In this document: positions 23,734 to 31,201 of the stretch, one piece after another
How positions within the stretch are numbered: the first letter of the stretch is position 1
Layout: every line of letters starts with the position of its first letter
From: JAPXSY01 sp034003585
GTDB lineage: Bacteria > Verrucomicrobiota > Kiritimatiellia > RFP12 > UBA1067
Assembly (NCBI GenBank): GCA_034003585.1
Contig: JAVEYH010000023.1
Coordinates: 1-35,173 of the forward strand
DNA: 35,173 bases
Direction: 5' to 3'
Notes under the pieces: generated by a model
Databases searched by the model: none
What the model was told of the DNA's origin: nothing
The model's input: only the letters and a program-made list of their open reading frames with translations
Translations under genes and position numbers: made by a program

Positions 23734-24948
23734 TCAGAGCTCCTCGTGCTCACTGCTGACGGCAAGACCGTCATCGGTGAAGAGGTTGACGTAATAAACC
23801 CTTGCCGCCGGGGGGATTTCGAGCGCCACCTCTTCGAGGCAGGCGTTCAGCTCGACCGGCACGGCCTCCCACTTCCGGTCCTTCCAGACGCCCGTATCCG
23901 CCGTATGGTTCAGCTCGGCCCGGACGACGACGCGCTGGTTGCTCTGAAACGCAATCTTGACCTTGCGGCCCTCGCGGGTGACGCGCTTGATTTCCGGCAG
24001 GGCGGAAGCGCCCCGCGTGACGTGTTCCGCGAAGGCGAGGATCTCGGCGGGGTTCTCACCCGCCGCGCCGTGGCCGTGCGGCATGCGCAGACGGACGCAG
24101 AGCGTACGCGGAACCGGAAGCGCCCGGTAGCTTTTCTGCAGCGAGTCCATCGGATAGGCGAAATCGTTACTGCCCGTCACCCAGAGGAACGGCATTTTCG
24201 CCAGCGGCAGATAGGCCGAAGGATCCCACAGAGCCAACCACTTCTCCGCGTTTTCGCGTTTCATGCTCTGGAACCGCGTCAGCCACGCAGAATTGTCGCC
24301 GAGGAAGCCGCAACCGTAGACCGGCACCGCGAACGTGAACCGGTCGTCCACACCCGCCACAATACAGGTGAGGTATCCCCCCCACGAGATTCCGGTCACC
24401 CCGATGCGCGCGGGATCGACGCCGGGCAGCGACCGCAGCAGCGAGTGCCCGCGCACCGCCGCAGCGACCGCATGGTACGTCCACTGGCCCCGCACCGGAT
24501 CCGCAACCTTGTCGAAACCGCCCCAGCCCGCAGGACCGGACCACGCATGGCGCCGATGTTCGCTCTGCTCGTTGCCGAACGCGTTTCCGCTCACCGCGCC
24601 GCAGGTGTCCATCGAAATCGCCGCATACCCACGCCGGTTCCACAGCTTCACCCAACGGATGAAAGCGGAGCCGCCGCCGCCGTGGATGAGCACGATGCCC
24701 GGAACCGTTGTTCCCGGCGCGCAAGAGGGCACGCCGTAGTAGGCGAAGATCCGCGTGGGCTTGCCCTGATACGCCTCCCCCTCATAAAAAACCGCCTTCA
24801 CGCCGTTCGTGGCGTGCTCCGGCGCATCCCAAACCCGCGGGGTCCGATACAGCGCCGCGCGCTCCCACGGGCCGACCTGGCCCTCCGCACCGAATCCGGC
24901 CAGCGCCGCCATCATGACCCCTGCCCACAACACCTTTTCTTTCCGCAT
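23734..24948 (-). CDS. Exported alpha/beta hydrolase, acetylxylan-esterase-like
   Basis: The 404-residue protein starts at the ATG at 24948, where GGGGAG lies about 11 bases upstream and a signal peptide follows (KVLWAGVMMAALAGFGAEG). The hydrolase core has IHGGGGSAF as the oxyanion region, nucleophile S188 in TGISWGG, acid D262 in TGSNDFAYP and a base in MPHGHG (H291 or H293). The C-terminal ~90 residues look like a small beta-domain. PVC relatives are annotated as acetylxylan esterase or dienelactone-hydrolase-like. It lies between the Ser/Thr kinase (53 bases upstream) and the two permeases (8 bases downstream), so release and uptake of an ester-bound product may be linked. The precise substrate is unknown. 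Confidence 0.78.
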   Translation of the reverse strand: MRKEKVLWAGVMMAALAGFGAEGQVGPWERAALYRTPRVWDAPEHATNGVKAVFYEGEAYQGKPTRIFAYYGVPSCAPGTTVPGIVLIHGGGGSAFIRWVKLWNRRGYAAISMDTCGAVSGNAFGNEQSEHRRHAWSGPAGWGGFDKVADPVRGQWTYHAVAAAVRGHSLLRSLPGVDPARIGVTGISWGGYLTCIVAGVDDRFTFAVPVYGCGFLGDNSAWLTRFQSMKRENAEKWLALWDPSAYLPLAKMPFLWVTGSNDFAYPMDSLQKSYRALPVPRTLCVRLRMPHGHGAAGENPAEILAFAEHVTRGASALPEIKRVTREGRKVKIAFQSNQRVVVRAELNHTADTGVWKDRKWEAVPVELNACLEEVALEIPPAARVYYVNLFTDDGLAVSSEHEEL

Positions 24949-25001
24949 GTCTGATTTTCTCCCCTTTATTCCGGACCCGCAAAACGCGAACGCCCCATGG
25001 T

Positions 25002-25904
25002 TCACTGCGTCAGCCGCAACATGGAACTTCCCTTGGGCGGGATCAGCGCCGGCCAGGGCGGATGCCCCGAACGCAGGCGGCTCAGATCCGCCAACACGCG
25101 TTTCCAGTCGCGGTGACGGTGATCGGGGTGCTTGGCCAGCATCTTCTCAAGCAGCAGGGCGAACGCGTCACTCGCCTCCGGCGCGAGCGTGCGGACATCC
25201 GGTGCCTGCGCGTCCCCCGTGTGGCAGCGCAGGGTCTCGTCTTCCGACTGGCCCTCAAACAGCATCTTTCCCGTGACCAGATGATACAGCGTCGCTCCCA
25301 ACGCATAGATGTCCGACCGGCAGTCCAGCCGATCGCTGCCGCACGCCTGTTCGGGCGACATGTAGGCCGGTGTGCCGAGGATCTCATCCGCCCGGTCCGC
25401 GCCCCCTCCCTTACGCAGCGTGAGCGAGCGGCAGAGACCCAGATCCGTGACCTTCACCGTGCCATCGGCATCCGCCATGATGTTATCGGGCTTGATGTCG
25501 CAGTGGATCATCTGCGCGGCCCCCCAGGCGTAGTCCAGAACCACGGCCACACTCTCGGCGACGATGAGCGCGTCCTCCACCGGGACGCGGCCTTTACGGC
25601 GAACCAGATTGCCCAGCGTATACCCCTCCACCAGTTCCATGATGAAATAGTAGACGCCGTCGGAGAAATTCGCGTCATACACCTGCACGATCCCCGGATG
25701 CTTCAGCCGGGCCGCGGACTGTGCCTCCTGACGGAACCGCCGGATATCCTCGGGGTCGGAGGAGAAATCCGGCGAGAGGATTTTGACGGCCACGAGACGG
25801 TCCAGCGACACCTGGCGCGCCTTCCATACCGAAGCCATGCCGCCGTGTCCGATCACCTCCAGCACCTCGACATTCGGCAGGGAGAACGAAGTCGGACTAC
25901 GCAT
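25002..25904 (-). CDS. Soluble Hanks-type serine/threonine protein kinase
   Basis: A 300-residue kinase domain with no membrane segment or sensor region. The Gly-rich loop is IGHGGMASV (18-26), ATP lysine K41 lies in VAVKIL, the catalytic loop is H134-C-D136-IKPDN141, metal-binding D154 is in a DLG rather than DFG motif, and the activation segment ends in GTPAYMSPEQ. The HCD triplet makes it a non-RD kinase. I chose the ATG at 25904, preceded by AAGGAGGG, because the kinase fold begins about 15 residues later. The longer frame upstream overlaps the response regulator and is low-complexity. It overlaps that gene's stop by 8 bases, so translation is coupled. Its targets are unknown. The adjacent regulator or the transporter are candidates. 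Confidence 0.88.
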   Translation of the reverse strand: MRSPTSFSLPNVEVLEVIGHGGMASVWKARQVSLDRLVAVKILSPDFSSDPEDIRRFRQEAQSAARLKHPGIVQVYDANFSDGVYYFIMELVEGYTLGNLVRRKGRVPVEDALIVAESVAVVLDYAWGAAQMIHCDIKPDNIMADADGTVKVTDLGLCRSLTLRKGGGADRADEILGTPAYMSPEQACGSDRLDCRSDIYALGATLYHLVTGKMLFEGQSEDETLRCHTGDAQAPDVRTLAPEASDAFALLLEKMLAKHPDHRHRDWKRVLADLSRLRSGHPPWPALIPPKGSSMLRLTQ

Positions 25905-27321
25905 GACCCCAGCCCTCCTTCGCCGCATCCTCTGCGGGCGCATCGGACGGCATCGCCTTGTACTCCCGCAACTTGCGGTGCAGCGTCCGCCGGCTGATCC
26001 CCAACTCGTTCGCCGCGCGCGTGCGGTTTCCCCCGTTCTTCTCCAGCACCGCCATGATTTTCCGCCGTTCGGTATCGGCCAGCGAACCGGACAGCAACAC
26101 CGGCGCGCGGGTCGCGGTGCCCGCGTGCCCCCGGACCGCCTCGCGAATGTTGGCGGGCACATCCCGCGCGGACAGCCGGTCCGACCGTGACAGCACCACC
26201 ATCTTCTCGACCGTGTTGCGCAATTCCCGCACATTGCCCGGCCAGGCGTACGCGGTCAGCAGCCCCATCGCATCGGGTGTGAACCCGTCGATCCGCCTGC
26301 CGTTCCGCTCCGTGTACTCCTTCAAAAACCGGTCCGCCAGCAGCGGGAGATCCCCTGTCCGTTCGCTCAGCGGCGGCAGCAGGAGATCCACCACGTTCAG
26401 CCGGAAGAAGAGGTCTTCGCGAAACTTGCCGGCCTCCACATAGGCGCGGAGATCCCGGTTGGTCGCGGCGATCACGCGGATATCGGTTTCGATGGTTTCC
26501 TCCCCGCCCACCCGCTCGAAAGTCCGCTCCTCCAGCACGCGCAGGAGTTTGACCTGGATCGAGGGGTCGATTTCCGAGACCTCGTCCAAAAAAAGCGTGC
26601 CGCCGTCGGCCATCTCAAACCGGCCTTTGCGCTGCACGGTCGCGCCCGTGAAGGCCCCGCGCTCGTGTCCGAACAGCTCGCTCTCCAGCAGGGTCGGTGA
26701 AAGCGCCGCGCAATGCACGGCCACGAAAGGCCCTTTGGCGCGGGGGCTCAGCCGGTGGATCGCCTGGGCCACCAGTTCCTTGCCGGTGCCGCTCGGCCCC
26801 TGGATCAGCACCGACGCCTGCGTGGGCGCGGTCTGCCGGATGATCTCGAAGATCTGCCGCATGGCCGGCGACTCGCCGATGATATTCTCCATCCCGAATT
26901 TCTCATGTAACTGGTTCTCGAGCGTCTCCACCTTCTTTTCAAGATCGCGGGACTTGATGGCCCGCGCCACCAGCAGATCGAGATGATCGAGATTGATCGG
27001 CTTGACCAGGAAATCATACGCACCGTGCTTCATGGCCTCCACCGCGGTTTCCACCGAACCGTACGCCGTCAGCAGAATGCAGACCGTCCCGGGATGCTGG
27101 GCCGCGACGCGCCGCAACAAGGCCAGGCCGTCCATGCCCGGCATGCGCAGATCCGAAAGCATCACGTCCGCCTGCAGTCCCCCGGCCAGCAGCGCCAGCG
27201 CCGCGTCCGCGCTCTCCACGGCCTTCACCTCATAGTGGCGCTGCAGCGCGCGCTGCAGCCCGTCCCGCGTGTTCTTGTCGTCGTCCACAACCAGCACCAC
27301 CGGTTTACCTGCCTGTTCCAT
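25897..27321 (-). CDS. NtrC-family sigma54-dependent response regulator
   Basis: A 474-residue cytoplasmic transcription activator. The receiver domain (1-125) has acidic residues D13-D15, phospho-acceptor D57 in SDLRMPG, and K107 in KPIN. The AAA+ domain (about 145-380) has Walker A G175-PSGTGK181, the sigma54-contacting GAFTGA (222-227), Walker B D246-E247 and the RELRN segment. A Fis-type helix-turn-helix follows at about 425-460 (NRTRAANELGISRRTLHRKLREY). It should bind enhancer-like sites and open sigma54 promoters when phosphorylated by the upstream histidine kinase. The ATG at 27321 lies inside the kinase gene's end (17-base overlap) and has GAGGAGG upstream. I found no convincing sigma54 promoter in the window, so its targets may lie elsewhere. 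Confidence 0.95.
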   Translation of the reverse strand: MEQAGKPVVLVVDDDKNTRDGLQRALQRHYEVKAVESADAALALLAGGLQADVMLSDLRMPGMDGLALLRRVAAQHPGTVCILLTAYGSVETAVEAMKHGAYDFLVKPINLDHLDLLVARAIKSRDLEKKVETLENQLHEKFGMENIIGESPAMRQIFEIIRQTAPTQASVLIQGPSGTGKELVAQAIHRLSPRAKGPFVAVHCAALSPTLLESELFGHERGAFTGATVQRKGRFEMADGGTLFLDEVSEIDPSIQVKLLRVLEERTFERVGGEETIETDIRVIAATNRDLRAYVEAGKFREDLFFRLNVVDLLLPPLSERTGDLPLLADRFLKEYTERNGRRIDGFTPDAMGLLTAYAWPGNVRELRNTVEKMVVLSRSDRLSARDVPANIREAVRGHAGTATRAPVLLSGSLADTERRKIMAVLEKNGGNRTRAANELGISRRTLHRKLREYKAMPSDAPAEDAAKEGWGHA

Positions 27322-28501
27322 GTGCCTCCTCCCCCGCCGGGGTCCGGAGCAACCGGATCCGCCGTTCCGAACGCGGCAGGCGGATCTTGAAACAGGTTCC
27401 CTCCCCCGGTTTGCTGGACAGCTCGATCTCGCCGCCGTGCTCCTCGATGATGCGTTTCACGATCATCAGCCCCAATCCGTTGCCTTTGGCTTTGGTGGTG
27501 TAATACGGGTCGAACACCCGTCCGAACTCGTCCGGCGAAAGGCCCTTGCCCGAGTCCAGGAACGCGATCTCCACGAACGCGTCCCCCACCGTGAACGCCA
27601 CTTTGAGCGTGCCGCCGTCCGCCATCGCCTCCAGGGCGTTCTTGATCAGATTGAAAAACACTTGCTTGATCTGCGCGCGGTCGAGCCGGACCGCCGGCAG
27701 GGTGTCCGGCATATCGACCGCGACCGTGATGCGCCGGTTCTCGAATTCACTCTTCAGCACGCGCAGCGTTTCCTGCAGCACCTCCGTCGGGGATTCGGGC
27801 TGAAGCACCGGCTTGGAGGGGCGCAGCGCGCGCAGGAACTGCGTGATGATCGCGTCCAGACGCCCGACCTCCGCGCGCGCCACGTCCACCAGATCCGCCA
27901 GCGGCTTGCGTGTCTCCTCCGGCACCCCGCCCAATTCGCGCGCCAGAAGCTGCAGGTGGATGTTGAGCGCATTCAGCGGGTTGCCGATCTCGTGCGCCAC
28001 GCCGGCCGCCAGCAGCTTGACGGCATTCGACCGTTCGTTTTCCAGCGTCGAGGCCTCCTGACGGCGGTCGCGCGTCACATCGCGGAGAATCACCAGCACG
28101 CCTTTCTCGGTCACCCCGTCCTCATCCAGCGGCACGGCATAGACACTGACGAACCTATGCTCCGGATAGGCGATCTCGATCTCGCGCGTCACCATCCGGT
28201 TCCACTGGCTGTTCTCCGCCGGCACATCGAACAAATGCTCCCAATCCCATTCGCGCAGCAGACGCAGGATTGAACGGCCTTTGGTGCGCGAAAACTCGAA
28301 CCCCGCCAGCTTTTCCGCCGCGCGGTTCGCATACAACAGCCTGCCCGCCTGATCGAGAACCATCACCCCTTCCTGAATCGTCTGGAAGATCGTCTCCAAA
28401 AACCCGCGTTCCCGCGCCAGACGCATCATCTGCGCCTGCAGACTCTCCGGCCCCAGCTTGTCGATCCGCGCCACCAATCTGTCAAAAAATCCGGATGACA
28501 T
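27305..28501 (-). CDS. Soluble PAS-domain sensor histidine kinase (NtrB-like)
   Basis: The 398-residue protein starts at ATG 28501, with AAAGGG upstream. A GTG 9 bases earlier is possible. It has no membrane helices. A PAS domain occupies about residues 30-145 (FQTIQEGVMVLDQAGRLLYA to ILRDVT). The dimerisation/phospho-acceptor region has H170 in AAGVAHEIGNPL. The ATPase domain shows the N box NLIKNALEA, a G1-type DSGKGLS, the F box region FDPYYTTK and G2 GNGLGLMI. This layout matches cytoplasmic NtrB/AtoS-like kinases that pair with NtrC-type regulators, and such a regulator overlaps its 3' end. The PAS ligand is unknown. A sigma70-like promoter and a pair of short repeats lie upstream. Confidence 0.93.
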   Translation of the reverse strand: MSSGFFDRLVARIDKLGPESLQAQMMRLARERGFLETIFQTIQEGVMVLDQAGRLLYANRAAEKLAGFEFSRTKGRSILRLLREWDWEHLFDVPAENSQWNRMVTREIEIAYPEHRFVSVYAVPLDEDGVTEKGVLVILRDVTRDRRQEASTLENERSNAVKLLAAGVAHEIGNPLNALNIHLQLLARELGGVPEETRKPLADLVDVARAEVGRLDAIITQFLRALRPSKPVLQPESPTEVLQETLRVLKSEFENRRITVAVDMPDTLPAVRLDRAQIKQVFFNLIKNALEAMADGGTLKVAFTVGDAFVEIAFLDSGKGLSPDEFGRVFDPYYTTKAKGNGLGLMIVKRIIEEHGGEIELSSKPGEGTCFKIRLPRSERRIRLLRTPAGEEAHGTGR

Positions 28502-28502
28502 G

Positions 28503-28528
28503 AGTGTCACACCCTTTCACAGTGTCAC
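28503..28528. promoter_or_regulatory. Paired AGTGTCAC direct repeats between promoter and histidine kinase start
   Basis: AGTGTCAC occurs at 28503-28510 and 28521-28528, 18 bases start to start. Both copies lie between the putative -10 and the ATG of the histidine kinase gene. A bound regulator there would block transcription, so an autorepression site is one reading. They could also be chance, given their 8-base length. Confidence 0.35.
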
Positions 28529-28539
28529 TTTGGCACAAA

Positions 28540-28568
28540 AGTATACGGGGCCGGCACTCTGGCCACAA
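28540..28568 (-). promoter_or_regulatory. Putative sigma70 promoter of the HK-RR-kinase operon
   Basis: On the minus strand, TTGTGG (28568-28563), a 17-base spacer and TATACT (28545-28540) lie about 39 bases before the histidine kinase ATG. The -10 matches at 5 of 6 positions. The -35 is weak. Confidence 0.45.
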
Positions 28569-28598
28569 GAAGTTTCGCGGGGGCGCATCTTGTCTGAC

Positions 28599-28628
28599 GA
28601 TTCCGATATCGATCCCGACGCCGATGCT
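28599..28628. repeat. Period-6 GANNNN tract
   Basis: Five hexamers in a row start with GA: GATTCC, GATATC, GATCCC, GACGCC, GATGCT. The tract lies in the non-coding stretch between the histidine kinase promoter and the assembly gap. A second period-6 tract with a different unit follows 42 bases later. Confidence 0.6.
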
Positions 28629-28670
28629 TCCGCCTCCGTCTTTGTCCCCGAACCGGCAAGATAAAGAATC

Positions 28671-28691
28671 GAGAACGAGGACGAGAACGAG
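28671..28691. repeat. Period-6 GAGNAC tract running into the gap
   Basis: The units GAGAAC, GAGGAC, GAGAAC and a final GAG stop exactly where the N run begins. The true length is unknown. The short unit probably caused the assembly break. Confidence 0.75.
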
Positions 28692-28791
28692 NNNNNNNNN
28701 NNNNNNNNNNNNNNNNNNNNNNNNNNNNNNNNNNNNNNNNNNNNNNNNNNNNNNNNNNNNNNNNNNNNNNNNNNNNNNNNNNNNNNNNNNN
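28692..28791. other. Scaffold gap (100 N)
   Basis: Exactly 100 undetermined bases, the conventional placeholder for a gap of unknown size. Linkage of the two sides comes from scaffolding rather than continuous sequence. The AraC-type gene ends only 2 bases after the gap, so anything between it and the histidine kinase promoter may be missing. Confidence 0.98.
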
Positions 28792-28793
28792 TG

Positions 28794-29543
28794 TCACGGA
28801 ACCGGCGGATGGCGGTGCAGCAGGCGGTACGCTTTGGGCGAGCAGGACATCATGCGCCGAAAGGTGCGCGTAAAATGGCTATGGTCGTAAAACCCCACGG
28901 CCAGGGCGATGTCGGCGAGGGTGCGGTCGGTGGTTTCCAAGAGCGTGCGGCTGGCGCTGACGCGCACGCGCAGCACATATTCGCCCGGCGAGGTGCCGAG
29001 AAGCCGGCGGAACCGGCGTTCGAGCTGGCTCTGCGAGACGCAGGCCTGACGCGCGAGCCCCGCAAGCTCCAGCTCCTCGGCGTAGTGCTTGTGAATGTGG
29101 TCGATCACTTTCGAGAATCGGCCGTACCAGGCCGGCGTGTCGCGCAGGCCGTCCACGATGCGGTGCATGCCCGCCACGCCGATGACGCGCCGCTGTTTGT
29201 CGTAGACCGGCACCTTGCTGTAGACGATCATCTTGTCCGAGGCTTCCGGGGCGGGCGCGATGGCGTTGAGGATCGGCTTGCCGCTGCGCATGACCTGCTG
29301 GTCGCCCTGCACGTAGAGCGCGGCGCGGTCGTTCGGGAAGAAGTCATAATCGGTTTTGCCGATCGTCTCCCGCTCATGGTTGACCTGGCAGTACTCGCAG
29401 GCGCGCTGGTTCTGCAGCACGAAACGCCCGGCCCGGTCTTTCATGAAGAACGCCACGTCCGGCACAAGGTCCAGAAGCTGCCGGAAAGGGGTCAGGTCAC
29501 CGATCTTGGCCAGAAAGTCCGCTTGGAACCGCTTGGAGTTCAT
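28794..29543 (-). CDS. PAS-AraC family transcriptional regulator
   Basis: A 249-residue regulator. Residues about 20-130 are a PAS domain (LLDLVPDVAFFMKDRAGRF, IGKTDYDFFP, KVPVYDKQRRVIGVAG). Residues 145-249 are an AraC-type double helix-turn-helix (LARQACVSQSQLERRFRRL and DIALAVGFYDHSHFTRTFRR, with SPKAYR near the end). PAS replaces the cupin sensor usual in AraC proteins, a pairing seen in PVC genomes. The ATG at 29543 gives the best N-terminus. A TTG 15 bases upstream is possible. Neither has a clear ribosome-binding site. It is divergent from the oxidoreductase-isomerase cluster at 29685 and is the likely regulator of that cluster. The stop is 2 bases from the assembly gap but the domain is complete. 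Confidence 0.9.
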   Translation of the reverse strand: MNSKRFQADFLAKIGDLTPFRQLLDLVPDVAFFMKDRAGRFVLQNQRACEYCQVNHERETIGKTDYDFFPNDRAALYVQGDQQVMRSGKPILNAIAPAPEASDKMIVYSKVPVYDKQRRVIGVAGMHRIVDGLRDTPAWYGRFSKVIDHIHKHYAEELELAGLARQACVSQSQLERRFRRLLGTSPGEYVLRVRVSASRTLLETTDRTLADIALAVGFYDHSHFTRTFRRMMSCSPKAYRLLHRHPPVP

Positions 29544-29549
29544 GCGGCT

Positions 29550-29579
29550 AGTGTACAAGGATCTGATTCAAAATTACAA
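29550..29579 (-). promoter_or_regulatory. Putative promoter of the PAS-AraC gene
   Basis: On the minus strand, TTGTAA (29579-29574), an 18-base spacer and TACACT (29555-29550) end only 6 bases before the ATG. If used, transcription would start at or near the start codon and give a leaderless mRNA, which fits the missing ribosome-binding site. Both hexamers are 4-of-6 matches. Confidence 0.35.
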
Positions 29580-29684
29580 GCAAGGGAAAGACGGAAGCGG
29601 TACAGTAAAAGACAAATCAGGAAGAGAGTCGGCGGGTAACCGTAACGAAGCGGGAGCAGGGCAGACGAGGAGGCATGGAGTATT

Positions 29685-31037
29685 ATGGCGCAGTCTCGCA
29701 GAACGTTTCTGAAAGTGATGCTGGCGACCTCAACCGCACCGCTGGTGGTGCCGTCGCGTGTTCTGGGCAGAGGAGGGGCGGTCGCGCCGAACAACCGGAT
29801 CAATCTGGCCATGATCGGGACCGGACGACAGGTGTTTTTTTCGAATCTGCCGTGGTTCCTGTGGTCCAAAGACGTGCAGGTGACGGCCGTCTGCGATGTG
29901 GACGCCTGGCGCGCGGACCAGGCCCGGCAGGTGGTCGAGGCCAGCTATGCGAACGCGGCCAATGCGGGCACGTTCACCGGATGCGCGTCGTACCGCGATT
30001 TCAGGGAGGTGCTCGCGCGCAAAGAGGTGGACGCGGTCATGATCTCCACGCCGGACCACTGGCACGCCCTTATGGCGGTCGCAGCGGCTCAGGCCGGCAA
30101 GGACATCGCGCTCGAGAAACCCGTCTCGCTCTGCGTGAAAGAGGGCCGGGCGATCGCCGACGCCGTCACGCGCCATGGACGCGTTCTGCGCACAGACACG
30201 GAGGTCCGCGCCTGCAAGCCGTTCCACCAGCTCTGCCAAGTCGTGCGCAACGGCTGTATCGGCCGGGTCCGGCGCGTGCTGGCGACCGTGCCCAAAGATC
30301 CGCCGCCGCTCGATGTGCGGCCGGCCGTCCAGCCGGTGCCGCCGGAGTTAGACTACGACCTGTGGCTCGGCCCCGCCCCGGCGCGGCTTTATACGGAGCA
30401 GCGCGTGCACTACCGCCAGACGGGGTTGAACTACGCCTGCGGTAAGGGCCCGGGCTGGATGCAGATCAGCGACTATTCGCTGGGCATGATCCTGAACTGG
30501 GGCGCGCACATTCTCGACATCACCCAGTGGGCTCTGGATTCGGAGCGCGGCGGGCCGGTCGAGGTGAAGGGGACTGGCCGTTTCCCCAAAGACAACCTGT
30601 GGGATGTTCTGCAGGAGTTCAAGGTCCGCTACCGGTATGCCGACGGTGTCGAGGTGCTCTACACCAACGGCGGAGCGCCCTGCGTGCGGGTGGAGGGGAC
30701 CGAGGGGTGGATCGAGTACACCTGGTTCAAGGACAAGAGCTTCAAGGCGAGCGCGCCTTCGCTGCTGACGTGGAAGCCGGGGCCGAACGACCTGACGCTG
30801 CCGTGCGTCGGAGAGAAAGAGGATTTCGTGAGTTGCGTCCGGAGCCGCAAGGAGCCGGTCATCACGGCGGAGATCGGCCACCGCACGGCGACGATGTGCC
30901 AGATCGGGCAGATCGCGGCGTCGCTCGGCAGGCGTCTGAAATGGGATCCTACGGCGGAGCGGTTTGTCGGCGATGCGGAGGCCGACGCGTTGCTGACGCG
31001 GCCGTACCGGGCGCCGTGGCAGGTGCCGGGGTGCTGA
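29685..31037 (+). CDS. Tat-exported Gfo/Idh/MocA family oxidoreductase
   Basis: The 450-residue protein begins with a twin-arginine signal (SRRTFLKVMLATSTAPLVV). The NAD(P)-binding fold follows: LAMIGTGRQ around 41-49, acidic strand end VCDVD, then STPDHWHA and E144-K-P146, the catalytic-region motif of the family. The C-terminal half has DYDLWLGPAP and the NWGAHILDI segment common to PVC Gfo/Idh/MocA proteins. It probably oxidises or reduces a sugar or cyclitol, with NAD(P) bound before export. GGAG lies 4 bases before the chosen ATG. An alternative ATG 10 bases upstream opens a different frame without family match. It is the first gene of the cluster divergent from the PAS-AraC regulator. 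The substrate is not assignable. Confidence 0.87.
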   Translation: MAQSRRTFLKVMLATSTAPLVVPSRVLGRGGAVAPNNRINLAMIGTGRQVFFSNLPWFLWSKDVQVTAVCDVDAWRADQARQVVEASYANAANAGTFTGCASYRDFREVLARKEVDAVMISTPDHWHALMAVAAAQAGKDIALEKPVSLCVKEGRAIADAVTRHGRVLRTDTEVRACKPFHQLCQVVRNGCIGRVRRVLATVPKDPPPLDVRPAVQPVPPELDYDLWLGPAPARLYTEQRVHYRQTGLNYACGKGPGWMQISDYSLGMILNWGAHILDITQWALDSERGGPVEVKGTGRFPKDNLWDVLQEFKVRYRYADGVEVLYTNGGAPCVRVEGTEGWIEYTWFKDKSFKASAPSLLTWKPGPNDLTLPCVGEKEDFVSCVRSRKEPVITAEIGHRTATMCQIGQIAASLGRRLKWDPTAERFVGDAEADALLTRPYRAPWQVPGC

Positions 31038-31107
31038 ACGGCACGCGACCGGCGCTGTCTGTGAAAAAAAGGGGGGTCAAGGGACAAGCGGGCTGCCGGT
31101 TGCGGAG

Positions 31108-31149
31108 GGCGGACCTCCGTGTCCGCCGCGGACGGCGAGGAGGCCGTCC
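31108..31149. repeat. Twin-hairpin intergenic element
   Basis: Two perfect 7-base stems with 6-base loops are joined by 2 bases. GGCGGAC (31108-31114) pairs with GTCCGCC (31121-31127), and GGACGGC (31130-31136) pairs with GCCGTCC (31143-31149). The first loop is CTCCGT and the second GAGGAG, so four loop bases (CTCC and GGAG) could pair with each other. It occupies the middle of the 164-base space between the oxidoreductase and the TIM-barrel gene. There is no T-run. Confidence 0.7.
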
Positions 31150-31201
31150 CGTTATGGGCGGCGCAGAAGACAGATGGGTGCAGATCGCAAGGGAGACGGC
31201 G

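Noticed and set aside
28529..28545. TGGCAC as the -24 part of a sigma54 promoter
   Set aside because: The -12 element (TTGC or GC at the right spacing) is missing, and it would point into the repeat region rather than a gene.
28599..28691. CRISPR array
   Set aside because: The units are only 6 bases long, with no 20-40 base repeat and spacer structure and no cas genes in the window.
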